NCBI GenBank assembly: GCA_963800725.1
Contig: CAWDCE010000019.1
Span: 1-64,000 of the forward strand
DNA: 64,000 nt
Origin: Bog-473 sp963800725
GTDB lineage: Bacteria; Actinomycetota; Acidimicrobiia; Acidimicrobiales; RAAP-2
Direction of reading: 5' to 3'
This document shows, in pieces, positions 48,412-56,939 of the stretch (position 1 is the stretch's first letter; every line of letters begins with the position of its first letter). A program made the translations under genes and the position numbers. The notes beneath the pieces are model-generated. The model was not told where the DNA came from. It worked only from the letters and a program-made list of their open reading frames with translations, and did not search any database.

Positions 48412-49945
48412 GTGGTGCTGACCCCCGACGCTGAGCACCTTGTTGGGGGAGCGGCTGAGTCGAGTTCGATCCCGTCGCCGGATCCGCTGGCCACCGACGT
48501 GCCGAGAATCTACCCTCGGCGCCTCCCCGAGCCGACGAGGGCCGACCTCGTGCGGCGCGGGGCACAGGTGACCAAGGTGCTCGGGACGCGCTTCGCACCG
48601 AGTGTGTTGCATCAGAGCGCGCACCTTTGGGCGCGGTGGGCTGCACGCGACGGAGTTGGCCCGCCCGCTGCGCCTGAGCTTCGAGGATCTCGGTGGCACC
48701 TACATGAAGATCGGCCAGATCATCGCGTCGTCGCCGGGCATGTTCGGCGACGAGGTGGCGAACGAGTTCCGCGCCTGCCTCGACACCGGCCCGACGGTCG
48801 CCCACACGGCGGTTCGCCAGCGGATCGAAGAGGACCTCGGGCGCCCGCTGGGTGAGGCCTTCGCCGACTTCGACTACTCGCCGATCGGCCGGGCGTCGAT
48901 TGCGGTGGTGCACCGGGCCCGACTCCATGACGGCCGGGTGGTGGCGGTCAAGGTGATCCGACCCGACATCGAAAAGGTGGTGGCGGCCGACCTCGACCTG
49001 CTCCAGCCCTTGATGGAGATCGTCGTGCGCGAGACCGGTGACCAGATCGCGGGGTCGACCCTCCAGATGATCGACGGGTTCCGGGTGCAGATCGGCGAGG
49101 AGATGGACCTGCGCAACGAGGCTCGGTCGCTGACCCATTTCCGTCGCCTCCAACACGAGTTCGGTTTGACCAAGATCGCCGTGCCCGAGCCCTACCCCGA
49201 ATTCTCGGGGCCCAACGTCTTGACCATGGAGTTCTTCGACGGCGTCCCGATCGACGACCTGGGCCAGGTGAGGGCGCTCGGGGTGGATCCAATGCCCCTC
49301 GTCCAAGAGGTGATGCGGGCCTTCTTCCTCACCACGGTGCGCTGGGGGGCCTTCCACGGCGACGTGCACGCCGGCAACATGATGTTGTTGCGCGACGGGC
49401 GGATCGGGGTCATTGACTGGGGGATCGTCGGGCGCCTCGACCCTGCCACCCACCGCTTCTTCATCTCCTTGCTCAGCGCGGCGATGGGGAACGAGGCGGC
49501 CTGGGAGGACGTGACGGACCACATCACCACCACCTACGGCCCGGCCATTGGGATGTCGGTCGGACTCTCTGGCCCCGAGCTCACCGCGTTCGTCCGCAGC
49601 ATCTTCGAGCCCGCCCTCACCCGGCCCTTCGGTGAGGTCAGCCTGGCCCAGGTCATGGCGGACATCCAGCTTCAAGTGGCCAAGGCCCAGGGAATCGAGG
49701 CCCACTCTCGTTCGGTGCGCGCCATTGTCCACCGGCTGCGCGCCCAGCGCCGGATCCGCCGGATGGCCGACGAGTCCGGAGGCCTCATGTCGGACTTCGA
49801 CCGGGGCACCTTTTTGCTGACCAAACAGCTGATGTATTTCGAGCGCTACGGCCGGCTGTTCGTCTCTGACATCCCCATTCTCAACGACAGGGAATTCATC
49901 CAGCAGCTGCTCGACAGCGTCGACATGGGAGAAGGGACGCGTTGA
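48412..49945 (+). CDS. ABC1/UbiB-family atypical kinase (one frame break)
   Basis: About 511 residues. The KxGQ signature is in GTYMKIGQIIASSPGMFG, the Ala-rich nucleotide loop and lysine in SIAVVHRARL and VVAVKVIRPD, and the catalytic loop in FHGDVHAGNMM with VIDWGIVGRL as metal motif. ABC1 proteins are ATPases/kinases linked to isoprenoid lipid metabolism; actinomycetes have several of unknown target. The frame changes near 48645. GTG 48412 directly follows the SRPBCC stop. Confidence 0.85.
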
Positions 49946-49963
49946 ACCGCCGGTGCTTGGCAC

Positions 49964-49982
49964 AGAACTGGAATCTGTTCTA
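49964..49982. promoter_or_regulatory. KstR-like operator
   Basis: TGGAATCTGTTCTA at 49969-49982 matches the mycobacterial KstR consensus form TAGAACNNGTTCTA at 12 of 14 positions. A flanking AGAAC-N8-GTTCT also spans 49964-49981. It lies about 50 bp upstream of an operon of Ltp-type genes whose mycobacterial relatives belong to the KstR regulon. No KstR gene is in the window. Confidence 0.5.
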
Positions 49983-50028
49983 GTTTGCCGAGGTGCCGCA
50001 TCCTGCGGTCAATGCCCGGGAGGTGACG

Positions 50029-50487
50029 ATGGCTGACGAGGAAATCCACTACAGCGCCGACCATGTCCTCGAATATCCCTACGTCCGCTCGCTTGGCCCG
50101 GTGATCGGGGCCTTTTTGACCGGACTGCGCGACGGCAAGGTGGTCGGGATTCGCGGGAGCGGCGGCAAGGTGATCGTGCCGCCGACCGAATACGACCCCG
50201 ACACCGGCGAGGAGACGACCGAGATCGTCGACGTCGGCCCCGAAGGGACCGTGACCTCGTGGTCGTGGGTTCCCCATCCCCGCCCCAAGCACCCCCTCGA
50301 CACCCCGTTCGCCTGGGTGCTGGTGCGCTTCGACGGCGCCGACACTTCGTTTCTCCACGTCATGGCGGCCGCCGACCCGAGCGAGGTGAGCACCGGCATG
50401 CGGGTGCGGCCCGAGTTCATCGCCGAAGGTGACCGGGTCGGCCACGTCAACGACATCCGTCAATTCGTCGCTGTGGGAGGGAACTGA
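50029..50487 (+). CDS. DUF35-type protein, first of tandem pair
   Basis: 152 residues with GGGAGGTGAC before ATG 50029. It has the OB-fold part (EGTVTSWSWVPHPRPKHPLD, PFAWVLVRFDGADTSFLHVM) but no zinc-ribbon cysteines: IRGSGGKVIVPPTEYDP stands where the ribbon would be. It overlaps the next DUF35 gene, which has the cysteines. In M. tuberculosis a single tandem-DUF35 protein (Rv3521) precedes ltp4 and ltp3, so these two genes look like its split form. Confidence 0.8.
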   Translation: MADEEIHYSADHVLEYPYVRSLGPVIGAFLTGLRDGKVVGIRGSGGKVIVPPTEYDPDTGEETTEIVDVGPEGTVTSWSWVPHPRPKHPLDTPFAWVLVRFDGADTSFLHVMAAADPSEVSTGMRVRPEFIAEGDRVGHVNDIRQFVAVGGN

Positions 50488-50975
50488 TGAGCGAGCCCGT
50501 GACCATGATGGCGGCCCCGATGCGCCTCGACTACGTCTTTACGCCCGGTGTCGCCCAGTCCAAGAACCTGCACGGTCTCGAGCAGGGCAAGTTCATCGGT
50601 CAGCGTTGCCCCAAGTGCAAGAAGGTGTACACCTTGTCGCGCGGGTCGTGCCCGACCGACGGGGTGGCGACCGACGAGATCGTCGAGCTCCCCAACACCG
50701 GGACCGTCACCACCTTTTGTATCGTCAATGTGCCCTTCGCCGGCCAGTCGATCGAGATCCCCTACATCTGCGGACAGATCCTGCTCGATGGGTCGAACCT
50801 GTCGTTCATGGGGCTGATCCAAGAGATCCCGACCGCCGACGTCCGCATGGGACTGCGGGTCGAGGCGGTGTGGGTCGCGCCCGAGGACCTGGGCCCGACC
50901 ATGGCCTCGGTCAAGTACTTCCGCCCGAGCGGTGAGCCCGACGCCGCCTTCGAGACCTACAAGGACTACCTGTGA
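50487..50975 (+). CDS. DUF35 zinc-ribbon/OB-fold protein, second of tandem pair
   Basis: 162 residues. Zinc ribbon GQRCPKCKKVYTLSRGSCPT, then the OB fold TGTVTTFCIVNVPFAGQSIE and ICGQILLDGSNLSFMGLIQE. Only three of the usual four Cys are evident in the ribbon. Start overlaps the previous stop (TGATG); the end overlaps the GTG of the ltp4-type gene. Expected to complex with the following thiolase-fold proteins. Confidence 0.85.
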   Translation: MSEPVTMMAAPMRLDYVFTPGVAQSKNLHGLEQGKFIGQRCPKCKKVYTLSRGSCPTDGVATDEIVELPNTGTVTTFCIVNVPFAGQSIEIPYICGQILLDGSNLSFMGLIQEIPTADVRMGLRVEAVWVAPEDLGPTMASVKYFRPSGEPDAAFETYKDYL

Positions 50976-52057
50976 GCGCCTTTCCTGATCTGACCTCGGG
51001 CAGCCGACCCATTGGCGTGGTGTCGTTCGCCCAGTACGACAACGTGCGTCGCGAGGGTGACCACAACGAAGTCGAGATGTTGATGCCCGTCGTCGCCGAG
51101 GTGTTCGCCAATGTCGGCATCACCAAAGACGACGTCGGATTCATCTGTTCGGGTTCGACCGACTACCTCGTCGGCGGCCCGTTCTCCTTCGTCACCGCGC
51201 TCGACGCGGTCGGGGTATGGCCCCCGAGGGCCGAATCCCACGTCGAGATGGACGGTGCCTTCGCGCTCTACGAGGCCTGGGTGCTGCTCCAAGAGGGCGA
51301 GATCGACGCCGCGCTGGTCTACGCCTTCGGCCGCTCGTCACCTGGTGACCTGACCGAGATCATGTCGGTCCAGCTCGACCCGTATTACCTGGCCCCCCTG
51401 TGGCCGGATCCGACCTCGCTCGCCGCACTCCAGGCCCAGTCGATGATCGACGCCGGGTTGGCCACCGAGGCGGACTTCGCCGCCGTGGCGTCTCGGGCCC
51501 GGCGCCATGCGCTGGACAATCCCAAGGCCCAGGTGGCCTATGACCGCTCCGTCGAGTCGCTCTTGGCCGAGGACTACGAGGTGGCGCCGCTACGCCGTCA
51601 CACCCTCCCCCCGCTCACCGACGGGTGCGCGGCGATTGTGCTGGCGGCCGGAGAGCGGGCCTATGAGCTCTGCGAACGACCGGCCTTCATCACGGGCATC
51701 GACCACCGCATCGAGACCCACGCCATTGGGGCACGGGACCTGACCCATTCGCCCTCCACCAAGCTGGCCGGGGAGAAGGCCGGGGTGGCCAAGGGGCCGG
51801 TTGACGTGGCCGAGCTCCATGCCCCGTATGCGCACCAAGAGCTGATCCTCGCCGAAGCGCTCGGGCTGGGCGATGACGTCACGATGTCGCCCTCGGGCGG
51901 GGCATTGGCCGCCAATCCAATGATGTCGGCCGGCCTGATCCGTATTGGTGAGGCGGCCACAAGGATTTGGTCGGGCGAGGCCGGTCGTGCCGTCGCCCAC
52001 GCCACGTCGGGCCCATGTTTGCAACAGAACCTCGTCTGCGTCTTGGAGGGTGTGTGA
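50972..52057 (+). CDS. Thiolase-fold lipid-transfer protein, Ltp4 type
   Basis: 361 residues from GTG 50972: SRPIGVVSFAQYDNVRREGD, VGFICSGSTDYLVGGPFSFV, then SHVEMDGAFALYEAW where thiolases have the nucleophilic Cys; here Met-Asp occupies that place. Late motifs are VAELHAPYAHQELILAEALG and SPSGGALAANPMMSAGL. Such Cys-less members act as retro-aldolases or partners. Position before an ltp3-type gene supports the Ltp4 label (by memory of Rv3522). Confidence 0.82.
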   Translation: MSAFPDLTSGSRPIGVVSFAQYDNVRREGDHNEVEMLMPVVAEVFANVGITKDDVGFICSGSTDYLVGGPFSFVTALDAVGVWPPRAESHVEMDGAFALYEAWVLLQEGEIDAALVYAFGRSSPGDLTEIMSVQLDPYYLAPLWPDPTSLAALQAQSMIDAGLATEADFAAVASRARRHALDNPKAQVAYDRSVESLLAEDYEVAPLRRHTLPPLTDGCAAIVLAAGERAYELCERPAFITGIDHRIETHAIGARDLTHSPSTKLAGEKAGVAKGPVDVAELHAPYAHQELILAEALGLGDDVTMSPSGGALAANPMMSAGLIRIGEAATRIWSGEAGRAVAHATSGPCLQQNLVCVLEGV

Positions 52058-53229
52058 TGTCGGAGCGTTGCGCAGTAATCGGCATCGGGCAGACCGTGGC
52101 CAAGGCCAAGCGAGAGGACGTGTCGATCGCCGGCCTCGTGCGCGAGGCCGCGGTGATGGCGCTGGAGGACTCGGGCCTGTCGTTTTCTGACATCGACGCC
52201 GTCGTCATTGGCAAGGCACCCGACATGTTCGAGGGCGTCATGATGCCCGAGCTCTACCTCGCCGCCGCGCTCGGGGCCGTCGGCAAGCCCATGTTCCGGG
52301 TCCACACGGCCGGTTCGGTGGGCGGGTCGACCGCCATTGTGGCCGCGCACCTCGTCGCATCGGGCATTCACAACCGTGTCCTGACCGTGGCGTTCGAGAA
52401 GCAGAGCGATTCGGACGCCATGTGGGCGTTGTCGGTGCCCCAGCCATTCTCGACGCCGCTGCTGGCCGGGGCCGGTGGGTACTTCGCACCCATCATCCGG
52501 GCCTACATGCACCGCTCGGGCGCGCCGCGTGACACCGGCATGAAGGTGGCGGTCAAGGACCGGCTGCATGCCCTCAAGAACCCTTACGCGCACCTCCACA
52601 TCCCCGACATCGACCTCAAGATGGTGGAGGACTCCATCATGTTGTGGGACCCGCTGCACTACCTCGAGGCCTGCCCGTCGTCCGACGGCGCCGCCGCGAT
52701 GGTGATTGGTTCTGAGTCGGCCGTAGCCCAGGCCCAGGCCGACACCGGGAAGCGGCCGGCATGGATTCACGGAATGGCGATGCGTTCGGAACCGACGATG
52801 TTCGCCGGTCGTGATCAGGTCAACCCCCAGGCTGGACGCGATTGCGCAGCCGACCTCTACCGCCAGGCGGGCGTGACCAACCCGAGGGCCGACTTCGACA
52901 TGGCCGAGGTCTACGTGCCCTTCAGCTGGTACGAACCGATGTGGCTCGAGAACCTGGGCTTTTGCGCCGAAGGCGACGGCTGGAAGCTGACCGAAGCGGG
53001 AGCCACTTCCATGGACGGGGGCGACATCCCGTGGAACTGCTCAGGCGGGGTGCTGTCGTCGAACCCCATCGGGGCGTCGGGCATGCTGCGCTTCTTGGAA
53101 ACCGCACTGCAGGTCCGCGGCCTCGCCGGTGAACACCAGGTCCCCGACGCCAAACTCGCCCTCGGGCAGGCCTACGGCGGCGGGTCCCGATTCTTTGCGA
53201 TGTGGGTCGTCGGGGCCGACAAGCCCTAA
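52057..53229 (+). CDS. ltp3: Thiolase-fold lipid-transfer protein, Ltp3 type
   Basis: 390 residues. MSERCAVIGIGQTVAKAKRE, VVIGKAPDMFEGVMMPELYL, FRVHTAGSVGGSTAIVAAHL, EACPSSDGAAAMVIG and SGGVLSSNPIGASGMLRF match mycobacterial Ltp3 (Rv3523) as I recall it. The thiolase Cys position reads Ala-Gly-Ser, so no thiolytic nucleophile is present; retro-aldol cleavage of a steroid side chain is the likely role. It overlaps the previous gene (TGATG) and is followed by a ferredoxin. Confidence 0.87.
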   Translation: MSERCAVIGIGQTVAKAKREDVSIAGLVREAAVMALEDSGLSFSDIDAVVIGKAPDMFEGVMMPELYLAAALGAVGKPMFRVHTAGSVGGSTAIVAAHLVASGIHNRVLTVAFEKQSDSDAMWALSVPQPFSTPLLAGAGGYFAPIIRAYMHRSGAPRDTGMKVAVKDRLHALKNPYAHLHIPDIDLKMVEDSIMLWDPLHYLEACPSSDGAAAMVIGSESAVAQAQADTGKRPAWIHGMAMRSEPTMFAGRDQVNPQAGRDCAADLYRQAGVTNPRADFDMAEVYVPFSWYEPMWLENLGFCAEGDGWKLTEAGATSMDGGDIPWNCSGGVLSSNPIGASGMLRFLETALQVRGLAGEHQVPDAKLALGQAYGGGSRFFAMWVVGADKP

Positions 53230-53282
53230 CCCCACCAGTTCGGCCGGTAGGCTCGGTGAACCAAGTGACCAGGAGGTCGAGA

Positions 53283-53480
53283 GTGAAGGTCGTGGTGGAT
53301 TTCGACGAGTGCGCCAGCAACGGCGTCTGCATGGGCATCCTGCCCGAGGTGTTCGAGGTGCGTGACGATGGCTATCTCTACGTCCTCAACGAGAATCCCC
53401 CAGAAGAGCTGCGCGAGAAGCTCCGGGAAGCGGTCAACGGGTGCCCGACCGGGGCAATCTCGATTGCAGAAGACGGCTGA
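53283..53480 (+). CDS. [3Fe-4S]-type ferredoxin
   Basis: 65 residues from GTG 53283 with CAGGAGG upstream. Three cluster ligands: C10 and C16 in DECASNGVCMG and C54 in VNGCPTGAIS; the fourth position is not Cys, as in the small acidic ferredoxins that feed electrons to cytochromes P450 (mycobacterial FdxD type). Last gene of the Ltp operon; no P450 is nearby in the window. Confidence 0.9.
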   Translation: MKVVVDFDECASNGVCMGILPEVFEVRDDGYLYVLNENPPEELREKLREAVNGCPTGAISIAEDG

Positions 53481-53495
53481 GCTACTGACTCCCGC

Positions 53496-53509
53496 CGCCG
53501 CTTGCGGCG
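53496..53509 (+). terminator. Hairpin between ferredoxin and gltX
   Basis: CGCCGC-TT-GCGGCG, 16 bp after the ferredoxin stop. Strong GC stem, no T run; a weak terminator or pause site. Confidence 0.4.
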
Positions 53510-53534
53510 TGCTGTAGTTGTATCTGAGCCTTCC

Positions 53535-55052
53535 ATGACCTCCCCTTCTCCGCCCCCGGCACCGCGCCTGCGCTTCGCGCCCTCGCCGACCGGGTACTTC
53601 CACGTCGGCAGTGCCCGTTCCGCGCTGTTCAACTGGCTCTTCGCCCGCCAACACGCCGGCACGTTCTTGCTGCGCATCGAAGACACCGACGAGGAGCGCA
53701 ATCGAAGCGAATGGACCGACGGCATCATCTCGGCCCTCGACTGGCTGGGTATGCCACCCGACGAGGGTCCCTACTTCCAAAGTGCCCAGGCACCGGACCA
53801 CGACGTCGCCATCGAGGCGCTGTGGGAGAGCGGCGCTCTCTACGCCTGCAAATGCACCCGGGCCGAAATCGACGAGCGCACCAAGGCGCGTGCCGCCCAA
53901 GGTGACCCGACCCCCGGCTACGACGGGTATTGCCGTGACCTCGGGCTTCCTCGAGGCGATGGTCGAGCGCTGCGCTTTCGCACCCCCGACAACGGCACGA
54001 CCACCGTGGTCGACTTGGTGCGCGGCGAGGTGGAGTTCCCGAACCGTTCCACCGAGGACTTCATCTGTGTGAAGGGCAACGGCAAGCCGCTCTTCGTGCT
54101 GGCCAACGCGGTCGATGACCGGACCATGGCCATCACCCATGTATTTCGTGGTGAGGAGCTGCTCCCGAGCACACCCAAGCAGCTCATGTTGTGGGAGGCC
54201 CTCAATGCGGCGACCTCGCACACGCTGGCGTTGCCGACCTATGCCCACCTGCCGCTCTTGGTGAATGAGTCCGGCAAGAAGCTCTCAAAGCGCCGTGATC
54301 CCGTCGCCGTTGAGATGTACCGCGAGCAGGGCTACCTGCCTCAAGCCTTTCGCAACTACCTGGCCCTGCTCGGTTGGAGCCCCGGCGACGAGGAGATTGT
54401 CCCGCTCGAGACGCTGATCAGTGCGTTTCGCATCGAGGACGTGCAACGGTCCCCGGCCTTCTTCGACATCCAAAAACTCACCCACATGAACGGCGTCTAC
54501 ATCCGCCAGCTCTCGGTGGCCGAATTCGTCACCGCTTCGTGCCCGTGGGTCGACCCGATAGCGGGGGAGTGGGCGCCGGGTCGGTGGCAGGATCCCGACG
54601 CCGAAGGCACCGAAGAGATCGGGCCACGCTGGCCGGCGGAGCGGTTCGATGACGAGGTCTTCGGGCTCATGGCCCCGGTGGTCCAAGAGCGCGTGGCCGT
54701 CCTCGGCGAGGTGCCCCGACTCGTCGACTTCTTATTCCTTTCCGACCCGCGCATCGACGAGCGGAGCTGGGACAAGGCCATCGGCCGCGATGAGACCGCT
54801 CGAGCCATCCTGCTCGGCGCCTACGAGCTCTACGGCGACTGCGAATGGGAACGCGACGAACTGCACCGGGTCACCGCCGACCTCGGCGAGTCGTTCGGCA
54901 AGAAGTTGGGAAAGGCACAGGCGCCAATCCGCGTCGCCGTCACCGGGACCTCGGTCGGCCCCCCGCTCTTCGAGTCGCTCGAGGTACTCGGTCGAGACGA
55001 GACCCGGCGCCGTCTGGCCGCGGCGCTGGAGCGCCTTGGCCCAGCACGCTGA
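53535..55052 (+). CDS. gltX: Glutamyl-tRNA synthetase (probably non-discriminating)
   Basis: 505 residues, complete. LRFAPSPTGYFHVGSARSAL carries the HIGH-equivalent signature, IEDTDEERNRSEWTDGI the conserved acidic strand, and KKLSKRRDP the KMSKS loop at about residue 248. It charges tRNA-Glu; in actinomycetes without GlnRS it also charges tRNA-Gln for later amidation. Both tRNA genes lie 1.2 kb downstream. ATG 53535 chosen over ATG 53502, which only adds a non-conserved extension. Confidence 0.93.
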   Translation: MTSPSPPPAPRLRFAPSPTGYFHVGSARSALFNWLFARQHAGTFLLRIEDTDEERNRSEWTDGIISALDWLGMPPDEGPYFQSAQAPDHDVAIEALWESGALYACKCTRAEIDERTKARAAQGDPTPGYDGYCRDLGLPRGDGRALRFRTPDNGTTTVVDLVRGEVEFPNRSTEDFICVKGNGKPLFVLANAVDDRTMAITHVFRGEELLPSTPKQLMLWEALNAATSHTLALPTYAHLPLLVNESGKKLSKRRDPVAVEMYREQGYLPQAFRNYLALLGWSPGDEEIVPLETLISAFRIEDVQRSPAFFDIQKLTHMNGVYIRQLSVAEFVTASCPWVDPIAGEWAPGRWQDPDAEGTEEIGPRWPAERFDDEVFGLMAPVVQERVAVLGEVPRLVDFLFLSDPRIDERSWDKAIGRDETARAILLGAYELYGDCEWERDELHRVTADLGESFGKKLGKAQAPIRVAVTGTSVGPPLFESLEVLGRDETRRRLAAALERLGPAR

Positions 55053-55672
55053 TGCTCTTGGCGCCACTGCGATGGGCGCTGAGGATTCTCGGATTTATCG
55101 TGGCGGCCATCGTCATCTACTTCGCCGTGACCTTCATCCAGGTCTGGTTGACCTCGCGCCACTATGACCCTCACCCCGCCGGGGCCATCGTGGTCATGGG
55201 CGCAGCGCAATATGACGGCATGCCCTCGCCCGACCTGGCGGCCCGCCTCAACGAGGCTCTCGCCCTCTACCGTGCCGGCTACGCCAAGACAATCATGGTG
55301 ACGGGCTTCAAGGAGAAGGGCGATCTCTACACCGAGGCCGCCACGGGAGCCGCGTACCTTGAGCGCAACGGCGTGCCCAAGGCCGACATCTTGCTGGCCG
55401 GTGGTGACGACAGCTATCAGAATCTGGCCGACGCCGCCCCCCAGCTTTTGTCCCGGGGCGAGCGCACCGTGTTGGTGGCCACCGATCCGTTCCATGAGGC
55501 GCGTTCGATGGCCATAGCGTCGTCGCTCGGGCTCACCCCGTCACCGACGCCGACCCGCCGTTCCCCGATCACGGGCTGGTCGAGCTTGCCCTATTTCATC
55601 AAGGAGACGGTCGGCGTCGGCTTCGGTCGGATCATTGGGTACAACCACCTGGAGTGGCTGCACGCCGCGTAG
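55052..55672 (+). CDS. YdcF/ElyC (DUF218) family membrane protein
   Basis: 206 residues: one N-terminal membrane helix (ILGFIVAAIVIYFAVTFIQV), then the DUF218 domain with AGAIVVMGAAQYDGMPSPDL, KTIMVTGFKEKGDLYTEA, and RTVLVATDPFHEARSMAIAS. The family (SanA, YdcF, ElyC) is implicated in envelope polysaccharide or S-adenosylmethionine binding; the exact role is unknown. Coupled to gltX by a TGATG overlap. Confidence 0.85.
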   Translation: MLLAPLRWALRILGFIVAAIVIYFAVTFIQVWLTSRHYDPHPAGAIVVMGAAQYDGMPSPDLAARLNEALALYRAGYAKTIMVTGFKEKGDLYTEAATGAAYLERNGVPKADILLAGGDDSYQNLADAAPQLLSRGERTVLVATDPFHEARSMAIASSLGLTPSPTPTRRSPITGWSSLPYFIKETVGVGFGRIIGYNHLEWLHAA

Positions 55673-55677
55673 GGCGG

Positions 55678-56100
55678 CTACTTGAAGGTGATGGTGGCCA
55701 CAGAACCCTGGCCGCCGGCGTCGCCCACCCCGATCACGCACGGTGATGAAGCGCTGCAGGTGCCGTCGCCGATCGTGCCGGTGGCCACCTTGAAGGTCGT
55801 GGCGAAGACACCCTTCTTCGACACCTTGATCGCTTTGGCGCCCGTGACCGAGCAGTGTGATTCATCGGCCGTGCTCAGCTGACCGGACACCGCAGAGGTG
55901 CACTCAGAAATGAAGAATGCGTTGGTCTTGCCGTTGGTTGTGACCGGAAGACCCTTCCCCGCGACCTTGATGGTTTGGCCGTTGGAGAGTCCGCTCGACG
56001 GCGACACCTTGATCGTGATGCTCGAAGCTCCCGCCGCCGAGCCAATCGAGACGGCCAATGCCGCACCCGCCACAACAGCGCCAATTCGTCCTAAGTTCAC
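55678..56100 (-). CDS. Secreted neocarzinostatin-fold protein
   Basis: 140 residues from GTG 56100 with AAGGGGGA upstream. A signal peptide (residues 1-25, GAVVAGAALAVSIGSAAGA) is followed by an Ig-like domain with SPSSGLSNGQTIKVAGKGLP, the neocarzinostatin-family opening, and two Cys pairs (ISECTS with SHCSVT; GTCSASSPC). In antibiotic producers such proteins carry enediynes, but in many actinomycetes they are stand-alone secreted proteins of unknown ligand, as here. Convergent with the YdcF gene. Confidence 0.75.
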   Translation of the reverse strand: MNLGRIGAVVAGAALAVSIGSAAGASSITIKVSPSSGLSNGQTIKVAGKGLPVTTNGKTNAFFISECTSAVSGQLSTADESHCSVTGAKAIKVSKKGVFATTFKVATGTIGDGTCSASSPCVIGVGDAGGQGSVATITFK

Positions 56101-56241
56101 CTTGTTCCCCCTTAAAGCTGACACCAGCGTCAGCATCAGCGGGGCATCATTCCATCTCGGGCAGACCAGGGCAAGCACACCTTGACCGGGACCGGCGATG
56201 CGGGTCACGGGCAGGCTCGGCTAACCTGGTCATCCACTCAT

Positions 56242-56313
56242 TCGGGGGTGGTGTAATCGGCAACACGACTGGTTCTGGTCCAGTTATTGAGGGTTCGAGT
56301 CCTTCCCCCCGAG
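56242..56313 (+). tRNA. tRNA-Gln(CTG)
   Basis: 72-nt cloverleaf: acceptor TCGGGGG/CCCCCGA, D-stem GTGT/ACAC, anticodon stem ACTGG/CCAGT with loop TTCTGGT (anticodon CTG), T-stem GAGGG/CCTTC. CCA is not encoded. Confidence 0.93.
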
Positions 56314-56345
56314 CATCGGAGGACGCTCTTGGGATTCCTCCGCAA

Positions 56346-56421
56346 GGTCCCATCGTCTAGAGGCCAAGGACACCACCCTCTCAAGGTGGCGACACGGGTT
56401 CGAATCCCGTTGGGACTGCCA
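56346..56421 (+). tRNA. tRNA-Glu(CTC)
   Basis: Acceptor GGTCCCA pairs with TGGGACT (one G-U), anticodon stem CCACC/GGTGG with loop CTCTCAA (anticodon CTC), T-loop GTTCGAATCC. The 3' CCA is encoded, unlike in the tRNA-Gln 32 bp upstream. The sequence just downstream has transposon remnants, so its 3' end may have served as an integration site. Confidence 0.93.
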
Positions 56422-56520
56422 TTGTGATGTGTCAGAACATCGAGTTCTTCGGATTCTGGCGGGGAGTCCCACGTAGGCGGGGTCACCCAGAATTGAACGA
56501 AGGCGCTCCAAGCCTTTGGT

Positions 56521-56850
56521 GTGAGCCGAAAAACAGGAAGCACCTTCGTCATTGTCGACCCTAGCGAGATTCTCGATGCTCTGGTGGGTCTCAAAGATGT
56601 CCCCGTGGTGCACTTCCGGCGCACCGGACCGATGTTCGAGTAGATCTCTGGCGTCGTGCACTGCCCAACCTTCGGCGGGTCAGCCGAAGTCAAGGAACGT
56701 ATAGCAGTGCGTTACGTGGTGCTCGTTCTACGGCTCACCGATGAGCTTGGCGTGTCCCGACCAATCGTCATTCTTGGCGATGTACTCATTCGGTTTCCTC
56801 GTTCGCGACTGATCCGACGCGCGCGCCGACCGGTGACAAAAGTCAGTGGA
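56521..56850 (+). pseudogene. Probable ISL3-type transposase relic
   Basis: A GTG at 56521 opens a 40-codon frame (VDPSEILDALVGLKDVPVVH) ending at TAG 56641. The next pieces, in other frames, read HCPTFGGSAEVKERIAVRYV and FYGSPMSLACPDQS. The series resembles the N-terminal zinc-finger region of ISL3-family transposases (CPxCG, VKER, VDLPxxGxPM). The catalytic domain is absent. Nothing else convincing is seen in 56422-56939. Confidence 0.4.
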
Positions 56851-56939
56851 CTCGCCAAGATCATCTGGTTAAGGTTTCGTTGTTGTCACTTCCGTCTCTT
56901 GTCGACGGGGGCTCATAGACAACAAGAAATGGGGGGTCC

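Noticed and set aside
55678..56100. Neocarzinostatin-like gene as a sign of an enediyne antibiotic cluster
   Set aside because: No enediyne polyketide synthase or tailoring genes nearby; stand-alone members of this fold are common.
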